A DNA stretch of 64,000 nucleotides, from NCBI RefSeq assembly GCF_006088715.1, contig NZ_CP030771.1:186001-250000 (forward strand), given 5' to 3'. This document shows, piece by piece, positions 39,495 to 47,407 of this stretch (position 1 is the first letter of the stretch; the number at the start of each line of letters is the position of its first letter). The position numbers were made by a program, and so were the translations under genes. The notes under the pieces were generated by a model, which made no database searches, was not told where the DNA came from, and worked only from the letters and a program-made list of their open reading frames with translations. The stretch is from Streptomyces sp. YIM 121038. Its GTDB lineage: Bacteria; Actinomycetota; Actinomycetes; Streptomycetales; Streptomycetaceae.

Positions 39495-41969
39495 TCACTC
39501 GTGAACCCGCCAGCAAAAGTACGGACGGACAAGTGCTGTTGCCGGGGGGATCAGGCCAGGTGGGTGTGCTGGGTGGCGGGGGCGGATTCGGCCAGGTCGC
39601 GCAGTTGGTCGGCGGCTTCGAGCTGGCGGGGGGTGGTTGAGGCGGCTCAGGGCGGTGTGGGCGGCCGTCAGTTCCTGGCGGGCTTCGTCGGTGCGGTTGA
39701 GGTGGCGCAGGACGATGCCGAGGTCGAGGCGGACCCCCGCGCTCCAGACGGGCATCTGGGCGGTTTCGAAGCGGGGCAGTGCGTTGCGCAGGGGGGTCTC
39801 GGCCTCGTCCCAGCGGCGCAGGGCGGCGAGGTCGTTGCCGATGTGCTGCTGGACCGACGCCATGTACAGGTTGAAGCCGAGGAGTTCCTCCGGCTTGCCG
39901 GGGCTTCCGGCGGAGCAGATGGTTTCGCTGCGCCGGTGGATGGCCAGGGCCTCCTCGGCGCGGCCGGTGCGGCGCAGCTGGATGCCGAGGGTGAGGAGGG
40001 TGGACAGCTCGGCGAGGCGGCCCTGCATGCTGGTCTGGCGGCCGAGGCAGTCGGCTGCTTCGCGCAGGCGGGCGATGGCTTCGTCGGTGCGTCCGAGCCC
40101 GACGAGGGCTCCGGCCGCATAGTAGAGGGCCCAGCCGGTCTGGAGCTGGTCGCCGCATTCTCGGGCCACGTCCAGGGCGGTGTGTGCGGTGTGCAGGGCG
40201 CTGGTGTGGTCGTGCAGGCAGGTGCTGTGGGCCCAGGCCAGGTAGTTGAGGTGCACGGCCTCGTCCACCCTGTTGCCCAGGGCGCGCGCGGAGTGGACGG
40301 CGTGCTGGAAGACGTCCGCCCACAGCTCCCAGTGCAGGGTGCGGTCGGAGAACCAGTGCATCGCCTCGGCGGCGTCGATGACCTGCTGGTGCATCCCGGC
40401 GGTCTGGGTGCGGCGCAGGGCCGCGTACCACTGGTTGCGCTCCGCCTCCAGCCAGGCCTGGGCCTGCCCGTGGCCGGTGGGTGCGGTGGCCGGGTCGGGG
40501 TCGGCGCCGAGGGTGTCGCCGGGGTGGTCGGGGCGATCGGGGTGATCGGGGTCGAAGAGCCGTCCGGCGGCGGCTGCGCGGCGCAGCATCCAGGCGTCGG
40601 TGCGGCGCTGGGCGGCGGCGAGGTCGGAGGGCGTGTCCTCCTCGGTGGTCTGTTCGGTGGCGAACAGGTGGAGGAGGTCGTGGAAGCGGTAGCGCTCGGC
40701 GGTGGGGTGGGCCTGGAGGAGACCGGCGTCGGTGAGGTCTTCGGCGCAGCGGGCGGCCCGGCGTGGGGGCAGGCCGGTCAGCAGGGCGGCGGTCTCGGGG
40801 CTGAAGTCGGGGCCGTCGGCGAGGGCGGCGCGGCGGAAGACGGTGCGGGCCTGCTCGCTCAATTGCCGGTAGGACAGGGCGAAGGCGGCCCGGACCTGGA
40901 GTGAGCCGGCCCGCAGCGCGTCCAGGCGGTCTTCGTGGGCGGCGAGCTGGGTGACGAGCTTGGCGACGCGTTCGCCGGGGCGGGCGGCCAGGCGCTGGGC
41001 GGCGATGCGGACGGCCAGGGGCAGGTGTCCGCAGAGCTCGGCGAGGTCGCGGGCGGCCTGCTCCTCGCGCTGGACGCGGTCGGGGCCGATGATCTGGGTC
41101 AGCAGCTCGACGGCCTCCTCGCGGCGCAGCAGGGCGAGCTCGGTGCGGTGGACGGCTTCGAGTCCGGCCAGGCTGTGGCGGCTGGTGACCAGGGTGAGCG
41201 AGGGGCCGTGGCCGGGCAGCAGGGGGCGGACCTGGTCCTCGGTGGCGGCGTTGTCGAGCAGGAGCAGTACGCGCCGCTCGCCCAGGAGCGAGCGCAGCAG
41301 GCCGGAGCGGTCCTCCAGGCCGGTGGGCAGAGCGGCTTCGGTGGTGCCCAGGGCGCGCAGCAGCCGTGCCAGGGCGTCGCGCGGGTCGAGGGGCTGGGGG
41401 TCCATGCCGCGCAGGTCGAGGGCGAACTGCCCGTCGGGGAAGCGCGGGGCGAGGGTGTGGGCGGCGTGCACGGCGAAGCTGGTCTTGCCCAGGCCCGGCT
41501 GCCCGCAGACCACCGCGACCGGCGGATGCGCGGGGTCGAGGTCCGCCACCAGGGCCAGGAGCTCGTCGAGGGCGGGGCCGCGGGCGGTGAAGTCCTTCAG
41601 GTCACGGGGCAGGGCCAGGGGGTGATGCCCGCCCGTCACCCCGGCCCCGGCGGCGGGCTCCGCCTTGGTCCCGGGGTCCTCGCCCCCACCGGCCGGGCGG
41701 GTGGTCTTCCTGGTGGCCGGTCGGGGGCGGCCCAGGCTCGCCAGGTGCTCCAGTTCCCGGGCACCGGCGGCATCCAGACCCAGGGCGGTGGCCAGTGCCT
41801 GCACGGTGCGGCGCTGCGGCCCGCGCGAGCGCCCCCGCTCCATGTCCGAAAGGCCCCGCACGCTCACCCCCGCGGCCTGCGCCAGCTCCTCCTGGCTCAG
41901 CCCGGCCCGCGTGCGCAGCCCGTGCAGACGCGCGCCGAAATCGCCGGTGGCCGGTGTGCCGGTGCCCAT
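39495..41969 (-). CDS. XRE-type HTH / NB-ARC / TPR regulator (AfsR-like), 3' frameshifted
   Basis: 824 residues as read. The N-terminal HTH is FGARLHGLRTRAGLSQEELA to about 70, the P-loop GQPGLGKTSFAVHAAHTL near 155, Walker B-like RVLLLLDNAA, the NB-ARC PLAVRIAAQRLA, then TPR units from about 480. It lacks the SARP DNA-binding domain of true AfsR. The last 40-odd codons are probably out of frame: at a C6 run (plus-strand G6, 39628-39633) dropping one base restores RQLEAADQLRDLAESAPATQ and a stop at 39551. The original gene therefore likely spanned 39551-41969. It is divergent from the ribosome-inactivating protein gene. Confidence 0.9.
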   Translation of the reverse strand: MGTGTPATGDFGARLHGLRTRAGLSQEELAQAAGVSVRGLSDMERGRSRGPQRRTVQALATALGLDAAGARELEHLASLGRPRPATRKTTRPAGGGEDPGTKAEPAAGAGVTGGHHPLALPRDLKDFTARGPALDELLALVADLDPAHPPVAVVCGQPGLGKTSFAVHAAHTLAPRFPDGQFALDLRGMDPQPLDPRDALARLLRALGTTEAALPTGLEDRSGLLRSLLGERRVLLLLDNAATEDQVRPLLPGHGPSLTLVTSRHSLAGLEAVHRTELALLRREEAVELLTQIIGPDRVQREEQAARDLAELCGHLPLAVRIAAQRLAARPGERVAKLVTQLAAHEDRLDALRAGSLQVRAAFALSYRQLSEQARTVFRRAALADGPDFSPETAALLTGLPPRRAARCAEDLTDAGLLQAHPTAERYRFHDLLHLFATEQTTEEDTPSDLAAAQRRTDAWMLRRAAAAGRLFDPDHPDRPDHPGDTLGADPDPATAPTGHGQAQAWLEAERNQWYAALRRTQTAGMHQQVIDAAEAMHWFSDRTLHWELWADVFQHAVHSARALGNRVDEAVHLNYLAWAHSTCLHDHTSALHTAHTALDVARECGDQLQTGWALYYAAGALVGLGRTDEAIARLREAADCLGRQTSMQGRLAELSTLLTLGIQLRRTGRAEEALAIHRRSETICSAGSPGKPEELLGFNLYMASVQQHIGNDLAALRRWDEAETPLRNALPRFETAQMPVWSAGVRLDLGIVLRHLNRTDEARQELTAAHTALSRLNHPPPARSRRPTARPGRIRPRHPAHPPGLIPPATALVRPYFCWRVHE

Positions 41970-42019
41970 CTGTGTGCATCCCCCTGATCAACGTGGTCCG
42001 GCCAGAACAGCGAAACCAT

Positions 42020-42053
42020 CCGGCAGAAGTATGCCTGACCCTACTTCTGCCGG
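42020..42053. promoter_or_regulatory. Perfect 12-base inverted repeat upstream of the RIP gene
   Basis: CCGGCAGAAGTA and TACTTCTGCCGG with a ten-base spacer. It sits 51 bases from the XRE regulator start and about 150 from the toxin start, in the divergent promoter region. Two dyad halves one helical turn or so apart suit a dimeric regulator, or the RNA would form a hairpin. Confidence 0.6.
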
Positions 42054-42072
42054 TGGAACTTCCTGTTCCACC
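42052..42072. promoter_or_regulatory. Second perfect inverted repeat abutting the first
   Basis: GGTGGAAC and GTTCCACC with a five-base spacer (TTCCT). It shares two bases with the end of the preceding repeat, so the two dyads form one composite element of 53 bases. Confidence 0.6.
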
Positions 42073-42205
42073 TTGGATTCATCGGGTTGGCTAGAAGCAA
42101 GAGAGGCGAGAGACCGGCCCCGCCGGACCCCCCGCCCTGCCACCCCCTTCGCGAAGCGCCCCGCACCCGAGCGAGCCTTCGCTCTGAACCTCCAGGAAAG
42201 CCCCG

Positions 42206-43177
42206 ATGCAACCGATCCTTGCCCTGCGCCGCGCCGGTCGGCGCCTGAGCGCCCTGTGCTTCGCTCTCCTCGCCACCTGCACCCTGGTCAACGCCGGCGG
42301 CACACCCGCCCACGCGGACACCAGCGAGATGTGGACCAAGCGTGTATGGGACATCTCGGACCTGGCGCGGGCGCAGCGCGCCGGAGCCGAAGGGACCTTG
42401 GGCGGCGCCAATAGCCACGCGGTGATGGTCGGCGAGCTCCGGCGGATCTCCAGTCACCCTTTCGTCAACGGGGTGCGGGAATCCATGCCGGAGGGAACGG
42501 GGCGCTACATCGAGCTGCAGATCCACGACGAAACCGCCTCGCCCAGCCACCGGCTGAGCCTCTACTTGCGGGCGGACAACCTCTACCTCGACGGCTTCAC
42601 GGTCAACGGGCAGAACTACCGCTTCAACGACGCCCCGGCCGCGCTGACGACCGGCCTCCACAACGCCTACAACGGCCGGGGCAACCTGCTCTTCCGTACC
42701 CTCCCCTACAGCGGGCACTACGCTGACCTGGCCAACGCCGAAGCGCGCGGCGCGGCTTCCTTCGAACCTTCGAGCCTGTACGCACATCTCTCGGAGATGA
42801 TGTACCTGGACGAGAACCACTGGAACAGCAGCCGGGTACGGCGCGCGATCGCCAACGTCATCGCCGCCACCTCCGAGGCCGCACGCTTCGGCTGGATCGA
42901 AAACCGCATCTACTTCTCGCTCCTGCAGGGCGGGCAGACCGACGGCGACAACAGCGGCGTCAGGTACAGCAACCTGGGCAGCTTCGGTGTGAGCCTGGAG
43001 AACAACTGGGCGCGCCTGTCGCGGCTCGCCCACCGCGAAGCGAACGGCAACCTCCTGGACTCCGACGCGGTCACCATCAACAACACGCGGTACCAGAACC
43101 TCGCCCATCTGCGGAACGGCGTCGGCACCGGAGGGCAGAGGATCGCCCCCCTGATCGCGCTCTACGGCGCGCGCTGA
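42206..43177 (+). CDS. Secreted ribosome-inactivating protein (rRNA N-glycosidase family)
   Basis: 323 residues; ATG with AGGAAAG upstream. Signal peptide: RRAGRR, hydrophobic core, cut after PAHA near residue 37. The RIP fold is clear: LYLRADNLYLDGFTV holds the active-site Tyr equivalent of ricin Tyr80, and ATSEAARFGWIENRI holds the catalytic pair E224 and R227 in the diagnostic EAxRF. ENNWARLSRLAH supplies the Trp that closes the pocket. Family members depurinate the sarcin-ricin adenine of large rRNA. Streptomyces RIPs are known but rare. No immunity gene or B chain is next to it; the RIP would be exported, so the target is presumably another organism. Confidence 0.92.
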   Translation: MQPILALRRAGRRLSALCFALLATCTLVNAGGTPAHADTSEMWTKRVWDISDLARAQRAGAEGTLGGANSHAVMVGELRRISSHPFVNGVRESMPEGTGRYIELQIHDETASPSHRLSLYLRADNLYLDGFTVNGQNYRFNDAPAALTTGLHNAYNGRGNLLFRTLPYSGHYADLANAEARGAASFEPSSLYAHLSEMMYLDENHWNSSRVRRAIANVIAATSEAARFGWIENRIYFSLLQGGQTDGDNSGVRYSNLGSFGVSLENNWARLSRLAHREANGNLLDSDAVTINNTRYQNLAHLRNGVGTGGQRIAPLIALYGAR

Positions 43178-43193
43178 CCCCACCGTCAGCCCT

Positions 43194-43234
43194 CGACCCG
43201 TCGGACACACCCTGCGGCTGTGTCCGACGGGTCG
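43194..43234. terminator. Strong bidirectional terminator
   Basis: CGACCCGTCGGACACA pairs perfectly with TGTGTCCGACGGGTCG (16 pairs) across a nine-base loop. It starts 17 bases after the toxin stop and lies before the stop of the convergent SRPBCC gene. Confidence 0.85.
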
Positions 43235-43309
43235 ACGAGGTCCAGCGTGGTGGGCCAGGGCAGAGAAGGAGCCGGAGGCCGAAGGCTGGGGGGCGGGCTC
43301 GGAGGGGGG

Positions 43310-43783
43310 TCAGGCTGGGTGGTGGTCGGGGACGGCGTTGAGCTGGATGCCGTGTTCGAGCAGGGCCTTCATCGCGCACAGAGCGGTGGTGAAGCCGCCG
43401 ACCGTGTCGTTCACCCAGCGGACGGTGTCGTCCCCCGAGCCCTGGAAGCCGGTCTCGGTGGCCTCGACGAAGGTGGCCTGTGCCGTGCGCGGGGTGAACT
43501 TCAGCTCGACCGTGGTCGGCTGCTCGTAGTTGCCCCACTCGAAGCGGATCAGGCGCCCCTCCTGCACGTCCCGCACGCGTACGTCGGCTGATGCCCCGTA
43601 GGTCTCCCACTCCCAGCGCAGCTCGGTCCCCGCGACCATGGGCCCGCTGCTCTTGCTGTACCAGAACCGCGAGGTGACGTCCGGATCGGCGAATGCCCGG
43701 AACGCCTCCGCCGCTGGCCTGCGCACCAGCATGCAGGCGTACGCGGAAGGGGCGTGCGTGAGGTGTCGGTTCTCCGTAGACAT
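43310..43783 (-). CDS. SRPBCC/AHSA1-type protein
   Basis: 157 residues; ATG 43783 with GGAGAAGG upstream, beginning MSTENRHLTHAPS. Typical Aha1/START-fold cues: VRRPAAEAFRAFADPDVTSR at the N-terminus, FVEATETGFQG in the middle, and a C-terminal amphipathic helix (GGFTTALCAMKALLEHG). Small ligand-binding proteins of this type usually come with an ArsR gene. Third gene of a three-gene operon. Ligand unknown. Confidence 0.88.
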   Translation of the reverse strand: MSTENRHLTHAPSAYACMLVRRPAAEAFRAFADPDVTSRFWYSKSSGPMVAGTELRWEWETYGASADVRVRDVQEGRLIRFEWGNYEQPTTVELKFTPRTAQATFVEATETGFQGSGDDTVRWVNDTVGGFTTALCAMKALLEHGIQLNAVPDHHPA

Positions 43784-43826
43784 GATCCTTCTCCTCTGTG
43801 GGGTCGCGACCGGTGGGCGCGAACTG

Positions 43827-44195
43827 TTACGGCTCGTCTGCGGCTTGGGCGTCCCGCTCGGCCGCCTCGGCGATGTGCTTGATGCGCGCCAGCCGCCGGT
43901 CCCAGTCCGCGGCGAGCGAGGCCATCCACTGAGCCGTCGCATCGAGCGCCGCGGGCCGCACCGTGTAGCGCACCTCGCGCCCGATGCGACCGCCGGTCAC
44001 CAGTCCGGCGCCGTCAAGGACCGCGAGGTGTTTGACCACGGCCTGACGTGAGACGGGAAGGTGTTCGGCGAGCGTCGTCGCGGTGGCTTCGCCCTGCGCG
44101 GCGAGCAGTTCGAGCAGTCGGCGCCGTGTCGGGTCGGCCAGAGCCGCAAGGACGGTGTCGACCGCCTCGACGGCGCCTCGGGTTCCGTCGGTCAC
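43827..44195 (-). CDS. ArsR-family transcriptional regulator
   Basis: 122 residues from GTG 44195, overlapping the stop of the preceding AHSA1 gene (GTGA). Winged-helix sequence: LAALADPTRRRLLELLAAQG, TTLAEHLPVSRQAVVKHLAV, GLVTGGRIGREVRYTVRPAA. It lacks the metal-binding ELCVCDL motif, so it belongs to the ligand- or partner-dependent group that travels with AHSA1 proteins. It probably represses its own operon through the palindromes at 44667-44717. Confidence 0.92.
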   Translation of the reverse strand: MTDGTRGAVEAVDTVLAALADPTRRRLLELLAAQGEATATTLAEHLPVSRQAVVKHLAVLDGAGLVTGGRIGREVRYTVRPAALDATAQWMASLAADWDRRLARIKHIAEAAERDAQAADEP

Positions 44196-44638
44196 GCGGT
44201 GGGCTGTTCGGCGCGCGCCTTGAGCGCGTCGAGTTCCTGCTGCCAGCCGCCGGTGTTGTCCTGGACCGCCTGGCCGCGCAGCTCCTCGGGTCCGGCCAGC
44301 GCCGCGAACCCGCTCTCGACCACGCGCAGTCGCGTCTTGCCGTCTTCCGGTGTCAGGGTGAACTCCACGAGGGTGCTGTTGTCCTCGCGCAGCTCTTCTC
44401 CCGGGTACGCGCTGGCCCAGCGATAGGCCAGGTAGGTGGGCGGCTCCACCTTCTCCACGCGTACCGGGAAGTCGCCGTACTCCGGGTTCCTCGCCACCAT
44501 CGTCTCGCCTTCCCTGGCCACGGTGCCGGGCAGGCTCGCCTTGTCGGCCACCCAGAATCCGGGCTCGGCCACCAGCGACCAGACCCGCTCCAGGGATGCC
44601 TCGATCAGGGTTTCTCGTTCGATCCGGTCCTCGCTCAT
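44192..44638 (-). CDS. AHSA1/SRPBCC domain protein
   Basis: 148 residues; ATG 44638 with AAGGAG. IEASLERVWSLVAEPGFW is the usual first helix and strand; STLVEFTLTPEDGKTRLRVVESGF is the family core; WQQELDALKARAE the last helix. First gene of the operon with ArsR and SRPBCC. It probably binds a small hydrophobic molecule. Confidence 0.92.
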   Translation of the reverse strand: MSEDRIERETLIEASLERVWSLVAEPGFWVADKASLPGTVAREGETMVARNPEYGDFPVRVEKVEPPTYLAYRWASAYPGEELREDNSTLVEFTLTPEDGKTRLRVVESGFAALAGPEELRGQAVQDNTGGWQQELDALKARAEQPTA

Positions 44639-44666
44639 GAGGGGGCTCCTTGCGCTCCGACATCGC

Positions 44667-44717
44667 GTGCAACCCCAGGGTTGCACGTCACCTCATGATG
44701 TGCAACCTGGGGGTTGT
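44667..44717. promoter_or_regulatory. Tandem operator palindromes for the ArsR operon
   Basis: Site 1 is GTGCAACCCCAGGGTTGCAC (44667-44686), a 20-base near-perfect dyad. Site 2 is GTGCAACC-TGGG-GGTTGTGG (44700-44717). Centres are about 32 bases apart, close to three helical turns. They lie just upstream of the AHSA1 start, where an autorepressor would bind. Confidence 0.75.
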
Positions 44718-45147
44718 GGCTCGATCGGGTCCGCCGTCTCGCTGTCCGCCATGGAGTCCGTCCGGCGCCCAACTCGCCATGCCCGCCATGGAGCCGAAGG
44801 CCGGCACCGCGCCCTCGAAGGCCATGGCCTGCCGGAGGCGCGGGCCTCATCGGCGCCCACCCCGGGCATGCGCCAGCGGCCACCGGTCGGGACGCGACGC
44901 CGACCCGGAACTGGAGGCTCTGCCCGCGATGCGGAAGGCATCGGGCGGCAGCCACGTGGCGAGCAGCGTTCCAGGCCTCCGCCACACCACCCTGCAAGCC
45001 GGTCCCGCTTCTGAGGTATGGAACCGCTCCGACCGGCAGACACAGGACTCGGACCCGGTCGGCCACGTGCATGGCCGACCGGTGGAGCCCACCATCGCGG
45101 CTTCGACGGACTCGGCGCGGCGCTCCACTCCGCCGAGTCCTGGTCGG
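44718..45147. other. Intergenic interval without a recognisable gene
   Basis: About 430 bases. Open frames on both strands here lack a ribosome site and have shadow-like composition. It presumably carries the ArsR-operon promoter at its left end and the 3' region of the DUF2267 gene at its right end. Confidence 0.5.
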
Positions 45148-45591
45148 CTAGGCGGCGGAGGTGAGTTCGGCCTGGCCGAACAGCAACGCGTAGCCGCCGG
45201 GGAGCTGGTGGAGGATACGGGCGATCAGGTCGGGGCCGGCGTGGGCGGTGATGGCGGCGAAGACGGAGCCGGTGTCCCAGCGGGTGGTGGCCAGCGAGGC
45301 GCCGGTACGGGCGGCGAGGTCCTTGACGAAGGCCCAGCCGGTCAGCGGCTGGGTGTCGGGGATCTGCGCGGTCAGCACACGTGCCGCCTCCAGGGGCAGG
45401 CAGGCGGCGAGGTCGACGCGTTCGTCGCCGGTCAGCTGACGTCCCAGCCCTGCGAGGACCAGGCGGACGGCTTCGTCGGCCCGCTCGCGGGTGGGGTAGG
45501 CGCCCTCGTAGCGGACCTTCTCCAGCATCTGCTCGTACGCCGTCGAGTACGGCTGCTGGCCCTCAAGCGGTACGCGCACGTCGGAGATCAC
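45148..45591 (-). CDS. DUF2267 family protein
   Basis: 147 residues from GTG 45591; the ribosome site is weak (AAAGG about a dozen bases up). Two halves are visible: YEQMLEKVRYEGAYPTRERA with DEAVRLVLAGLGRQLTGDER, then WAFVKDLAARTGASLATTRW and ILHQLPGGYALLFGQAEL. DUF2267 is a small helical domain of unknown role, abundant in actinomycetes next to stress genes. It lies near a decayed copy and hsp18. Confidence 0.85.
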   Translation of the reverse strand: MISDVRVPLEGQQPYSTAYEQMLEKVRYEGAYPTRERADEAVRLVLAGLGRQLTGDERVDLAACLPLEAARVLTAQIPDTQPLTGWAFVKDLAARTGASLATTRWDTGSVFAAITAHAGPDLIARILHQLPGGYALLFGQAELTSAA

Positions 45592-45870
45592 TGCGGTGTA
45601 TGCCTTTCATGAAGCCATGGGGGTGCCGGGTGCGGCATCCCGGTGTGGGTCGGGTGGGCTGAGGGGTGGCCGAAGGCGAGGCCTTGGCCGACGGAGAGCG
45701 GGAAGAGGGTCTGCCCGGTCACGTCCTCGCCTGCCGTATCGGCGACGGCGGGCAGAACGGTGCGGGCGTCCCAGGTCGCGGTCTGTTCGATGCCACCCTC
45801 GCAACAGGCGGCGATCGCGCGCACGAATCGCGCGGGGGCTGTCGCTCGGCGCTTCGCAGCGGATCGCGGC
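45588..45870 (-). pseudogene. Decayed DUF2267 C-terminal half
   Basis: The frame encodes APARFVRAIAACCEGGIEQT, then TWDARTVLPAVADTAG and LFPLSVGQGLAFGHP. This aligns by eye with the second half of the adjacent intact DUF2267 protein (RTGASLATTRW, ILHQLPGGYALLFG). There is no first half and the end is garbled, so it reads as a remnant of a tandem duplicate. Confidence 0.55.
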
Positions 45871-45890
45871 GGATCGCGGCGGATCGAGCA
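45856..45890. repeat. Ten-base tandem repeat
   Basis: GGATCGCGGC repeated about two and a half times (GCGGATCGCGGCGGATCGCG continuing GCGGATCG). It lies at the broken 5' end of the DUF2267 remnant. The rest of 45871-46128 has no recognisable gene. Confidence 0.7.
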
Positions 45891-46128
45891 GGGTCAGGGC
45901 GAAACTTCCGGCAGGCGTGCCGCGAACTGGCCGCATGCCACGCGGGATGCACGCTCGTCTCCCCTGCCGCCTTGGCCGCGTTGCCGTACGCGGCCAAGAA
46001 CGCTGCGTGTCACACGGCCAACCGGCCGCCACCCCATCCTTCTCTCAGCGTCGGCTGGCCATCGGCGCGGGTGCGGAGGACGGGGAGGGGGGCAGCTATC
46101 CGCCCTCCGCACCGTTTCCGGGCCGGTG

Positions 46129-46560
46129 TCAGCCGGAGATCTCCTTGTGGCCGGAGCCGACGCCGATGGAGATCTTGCGGGGCTTGGCGCGCTCGGCGAT
46201 CGGGATGCGCAGGGTGAGCACGCCCGCGTCGTAGTCGGCCTGGATGTGCTCGGTGTCGAGGGTGTCGGCGAGCACGATCTGACGGGAGAAGACGCCCAGC
46301 GGCCGCTCGGACAGCTCCACCTTGACGCCGTCGGCCTTCGCCACGGGCCGCCGCTCGGCCTTGACGGTCAGCATGTTCCGCTCGACGTCGATGTCGATCG
46401 CGTCCGCGGTCACGCCGGGGAGGTCGAAAGCCACCACGTACTCGTCGCCCTCGCGGTACGCGTCCATCGGCATCACCGACGGCTTCGACCAGGTACCCGG
46501 ACCCATCAGCTGCTGCGCCATCCGGTCCAGCTCACGGAAGGGGTCAGTGCGCATCAACAT
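46129..46560 (-). CDS. hsp18: Hsp20-family small heat-shock protein
   Basis: 143 residues from ATG 46560, with GGAGGTG seven bases upstream. The alpha-crystallin domain is complete: VAFDLPGVTADAIDIDVERN, MLTVKAERRP, GVFSRQIVLADTLDTEHIQA, YDAGVLTLRIPIAERAKPRK (the last holds the A-G-V-L-x-L-x-I/V-P motif), and a C-terminal ISIG. It acts as an ATP-independent holdase. The divergent regulator and the TGTCATC-N5-GATGACA operator match the Streptomyces albus hsp18-RheA arrangement. Confidence 0.95.
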   Translation of the reverse strand: MLMRTDPFRELDRMAQQLMGPGTWSKPSVMPMDAYREGDEYVVAFDLPGVTADAIDIDVERNMLTVKAERRPVAKADGVKVELSERPLGVFSRQIVLADTLDTEHIQADYDAGVLTLRIPIAERAKPRKISIGVGSGHKEISG

Positions 46561-46625
46561 CGTGAAACACCTCCAGCAGGTTCGAGCAGTTGCTGCCAAT
46601 GCGCTGCACTGACACCGTTGTAACA

Positions 46626-46644
46626 TGTCATCCAATGGATGACA
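46626..46644. promoter_or_regulatory. RheA operator
   Basis: TGTCATC-CAATG-GATGACA, identical to the inverted repeat described for the RheA thermosensor repressor of hsp18 in Streptomyces albus. It lies midway between the divergent hsp18 and regulator starts, so it can control both. A further GATGACA at 46664-46670 may be a half site. Confidence 0.85.
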
Positions 46645-46687
46645 ATCCTGATGTCGTCGGCCCGATGACAGACCGAGGGAGGTCCCC

Positions 46688-47338
46688 GTGACCGCAGCCG
46701 ACCAGCCGCCCACGACCAGCACCGACGCCCACAGCCCAGCGTCCTTTCTCGCCGCCGCAGCGGCCCTCGCCGCCATAGACGACGCCCTGCGCGAGGCCCA
46801 GCACGAGCCGTCCGACGCGGCTGACCCCGGTCCCGACCAGGCGCTGGCCTCCTTGATGCTGCTGCGGCAGGTGCGCGAACAGCTCGCCGGCTGGGAGACC
46901 GGTCTGATCGAAACCGCCCGCGACGCGGGCGCGAGCTGGGCCGACCTCGCCGCCCCCCTGGGCGTCGCCAGCCGCCAGGCCGCCGAACGCCGCTACCTGC
47001 GCGGCCGTCCCGGGGCCGTCGGCACCACCGGCGAGCAGCGCGTGACAGCCACCCGCCAGGCCAGGGCCGCCGAGCGCGCCACCGCCACCTGGGCCCGCGC
47101 CAACGCGGCTGACCTGCGCCGCCTCGCCGGACAGATCACCGCGCTCGACCACCTCGCGCCCCAAGCGCACTCGGCCCAGGCCGCGCTGGATGCCGCCCTC
47201 GGCGCCACCGACGCCGCCGAGCTCATCACCCCTCTGGACAACATGCGCCCCTACCTCGACGCCCGCCACACCCACCTCGTCGAACGCCTGGACGCCCTCG
47301 ACGACCGGCGCACGACGACAGCCACCGACGATGACTGA
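46688..47338 (+). CDS. rheA: Hsp18 transcriptional regulator (RheA-like)
   Basis: 216 residues from GTG 46688 with GGGAGG. It has a helix-turn-helix (GASWADLAAPLGVASRQAAE then RRYLR) near residues 80-105 and flanking Ala-rich helices. It is divergent from hsp18 across the RheA operator. RheA is a repressor that senses temperature directly. The name rests on operator and synteny plus the HTH; I cannot align it to RheA here. Confidence 0.8.
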   Translation: MTAADQPPTTSTDAHSPASFLAAAAALAAIDDALREAQHEPSDAADPGPDQALASLMLLRQVREQLAGWETGLIETARDAGASWADLAAPLGVASRQAAERRYLRGRPGAVGTTGEQRVTATRQARAAERATATWARANAADLRRLAGQITALDHLAPQAHSAQAALDAALGATDAAELITPLDNMRPYLDARHTHLVERLDALDDRRTTTATDDD

Positions 47339-47357
47339 CCCCGGGCGAAGCGGGGGC

Positions 47358-47404
47358 TGCCCGGCCCGTTCGCGTCCATCCCCGACCGGAGCGACCGGGG
47401 CAGC
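47358..47404. terminator. Possible bidirectional terminator
   Basis: GGCTGCCC and GGGCAGCC flank a spacer that itself holds CCCCG/CGGGG. It lies in the 69-base gap between the convergent RheA-like and FAD oxidoreductase genes. The long loop makes this moderate at best. Confidence 0.4.
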
Positions 47405-47407
47405 CTG

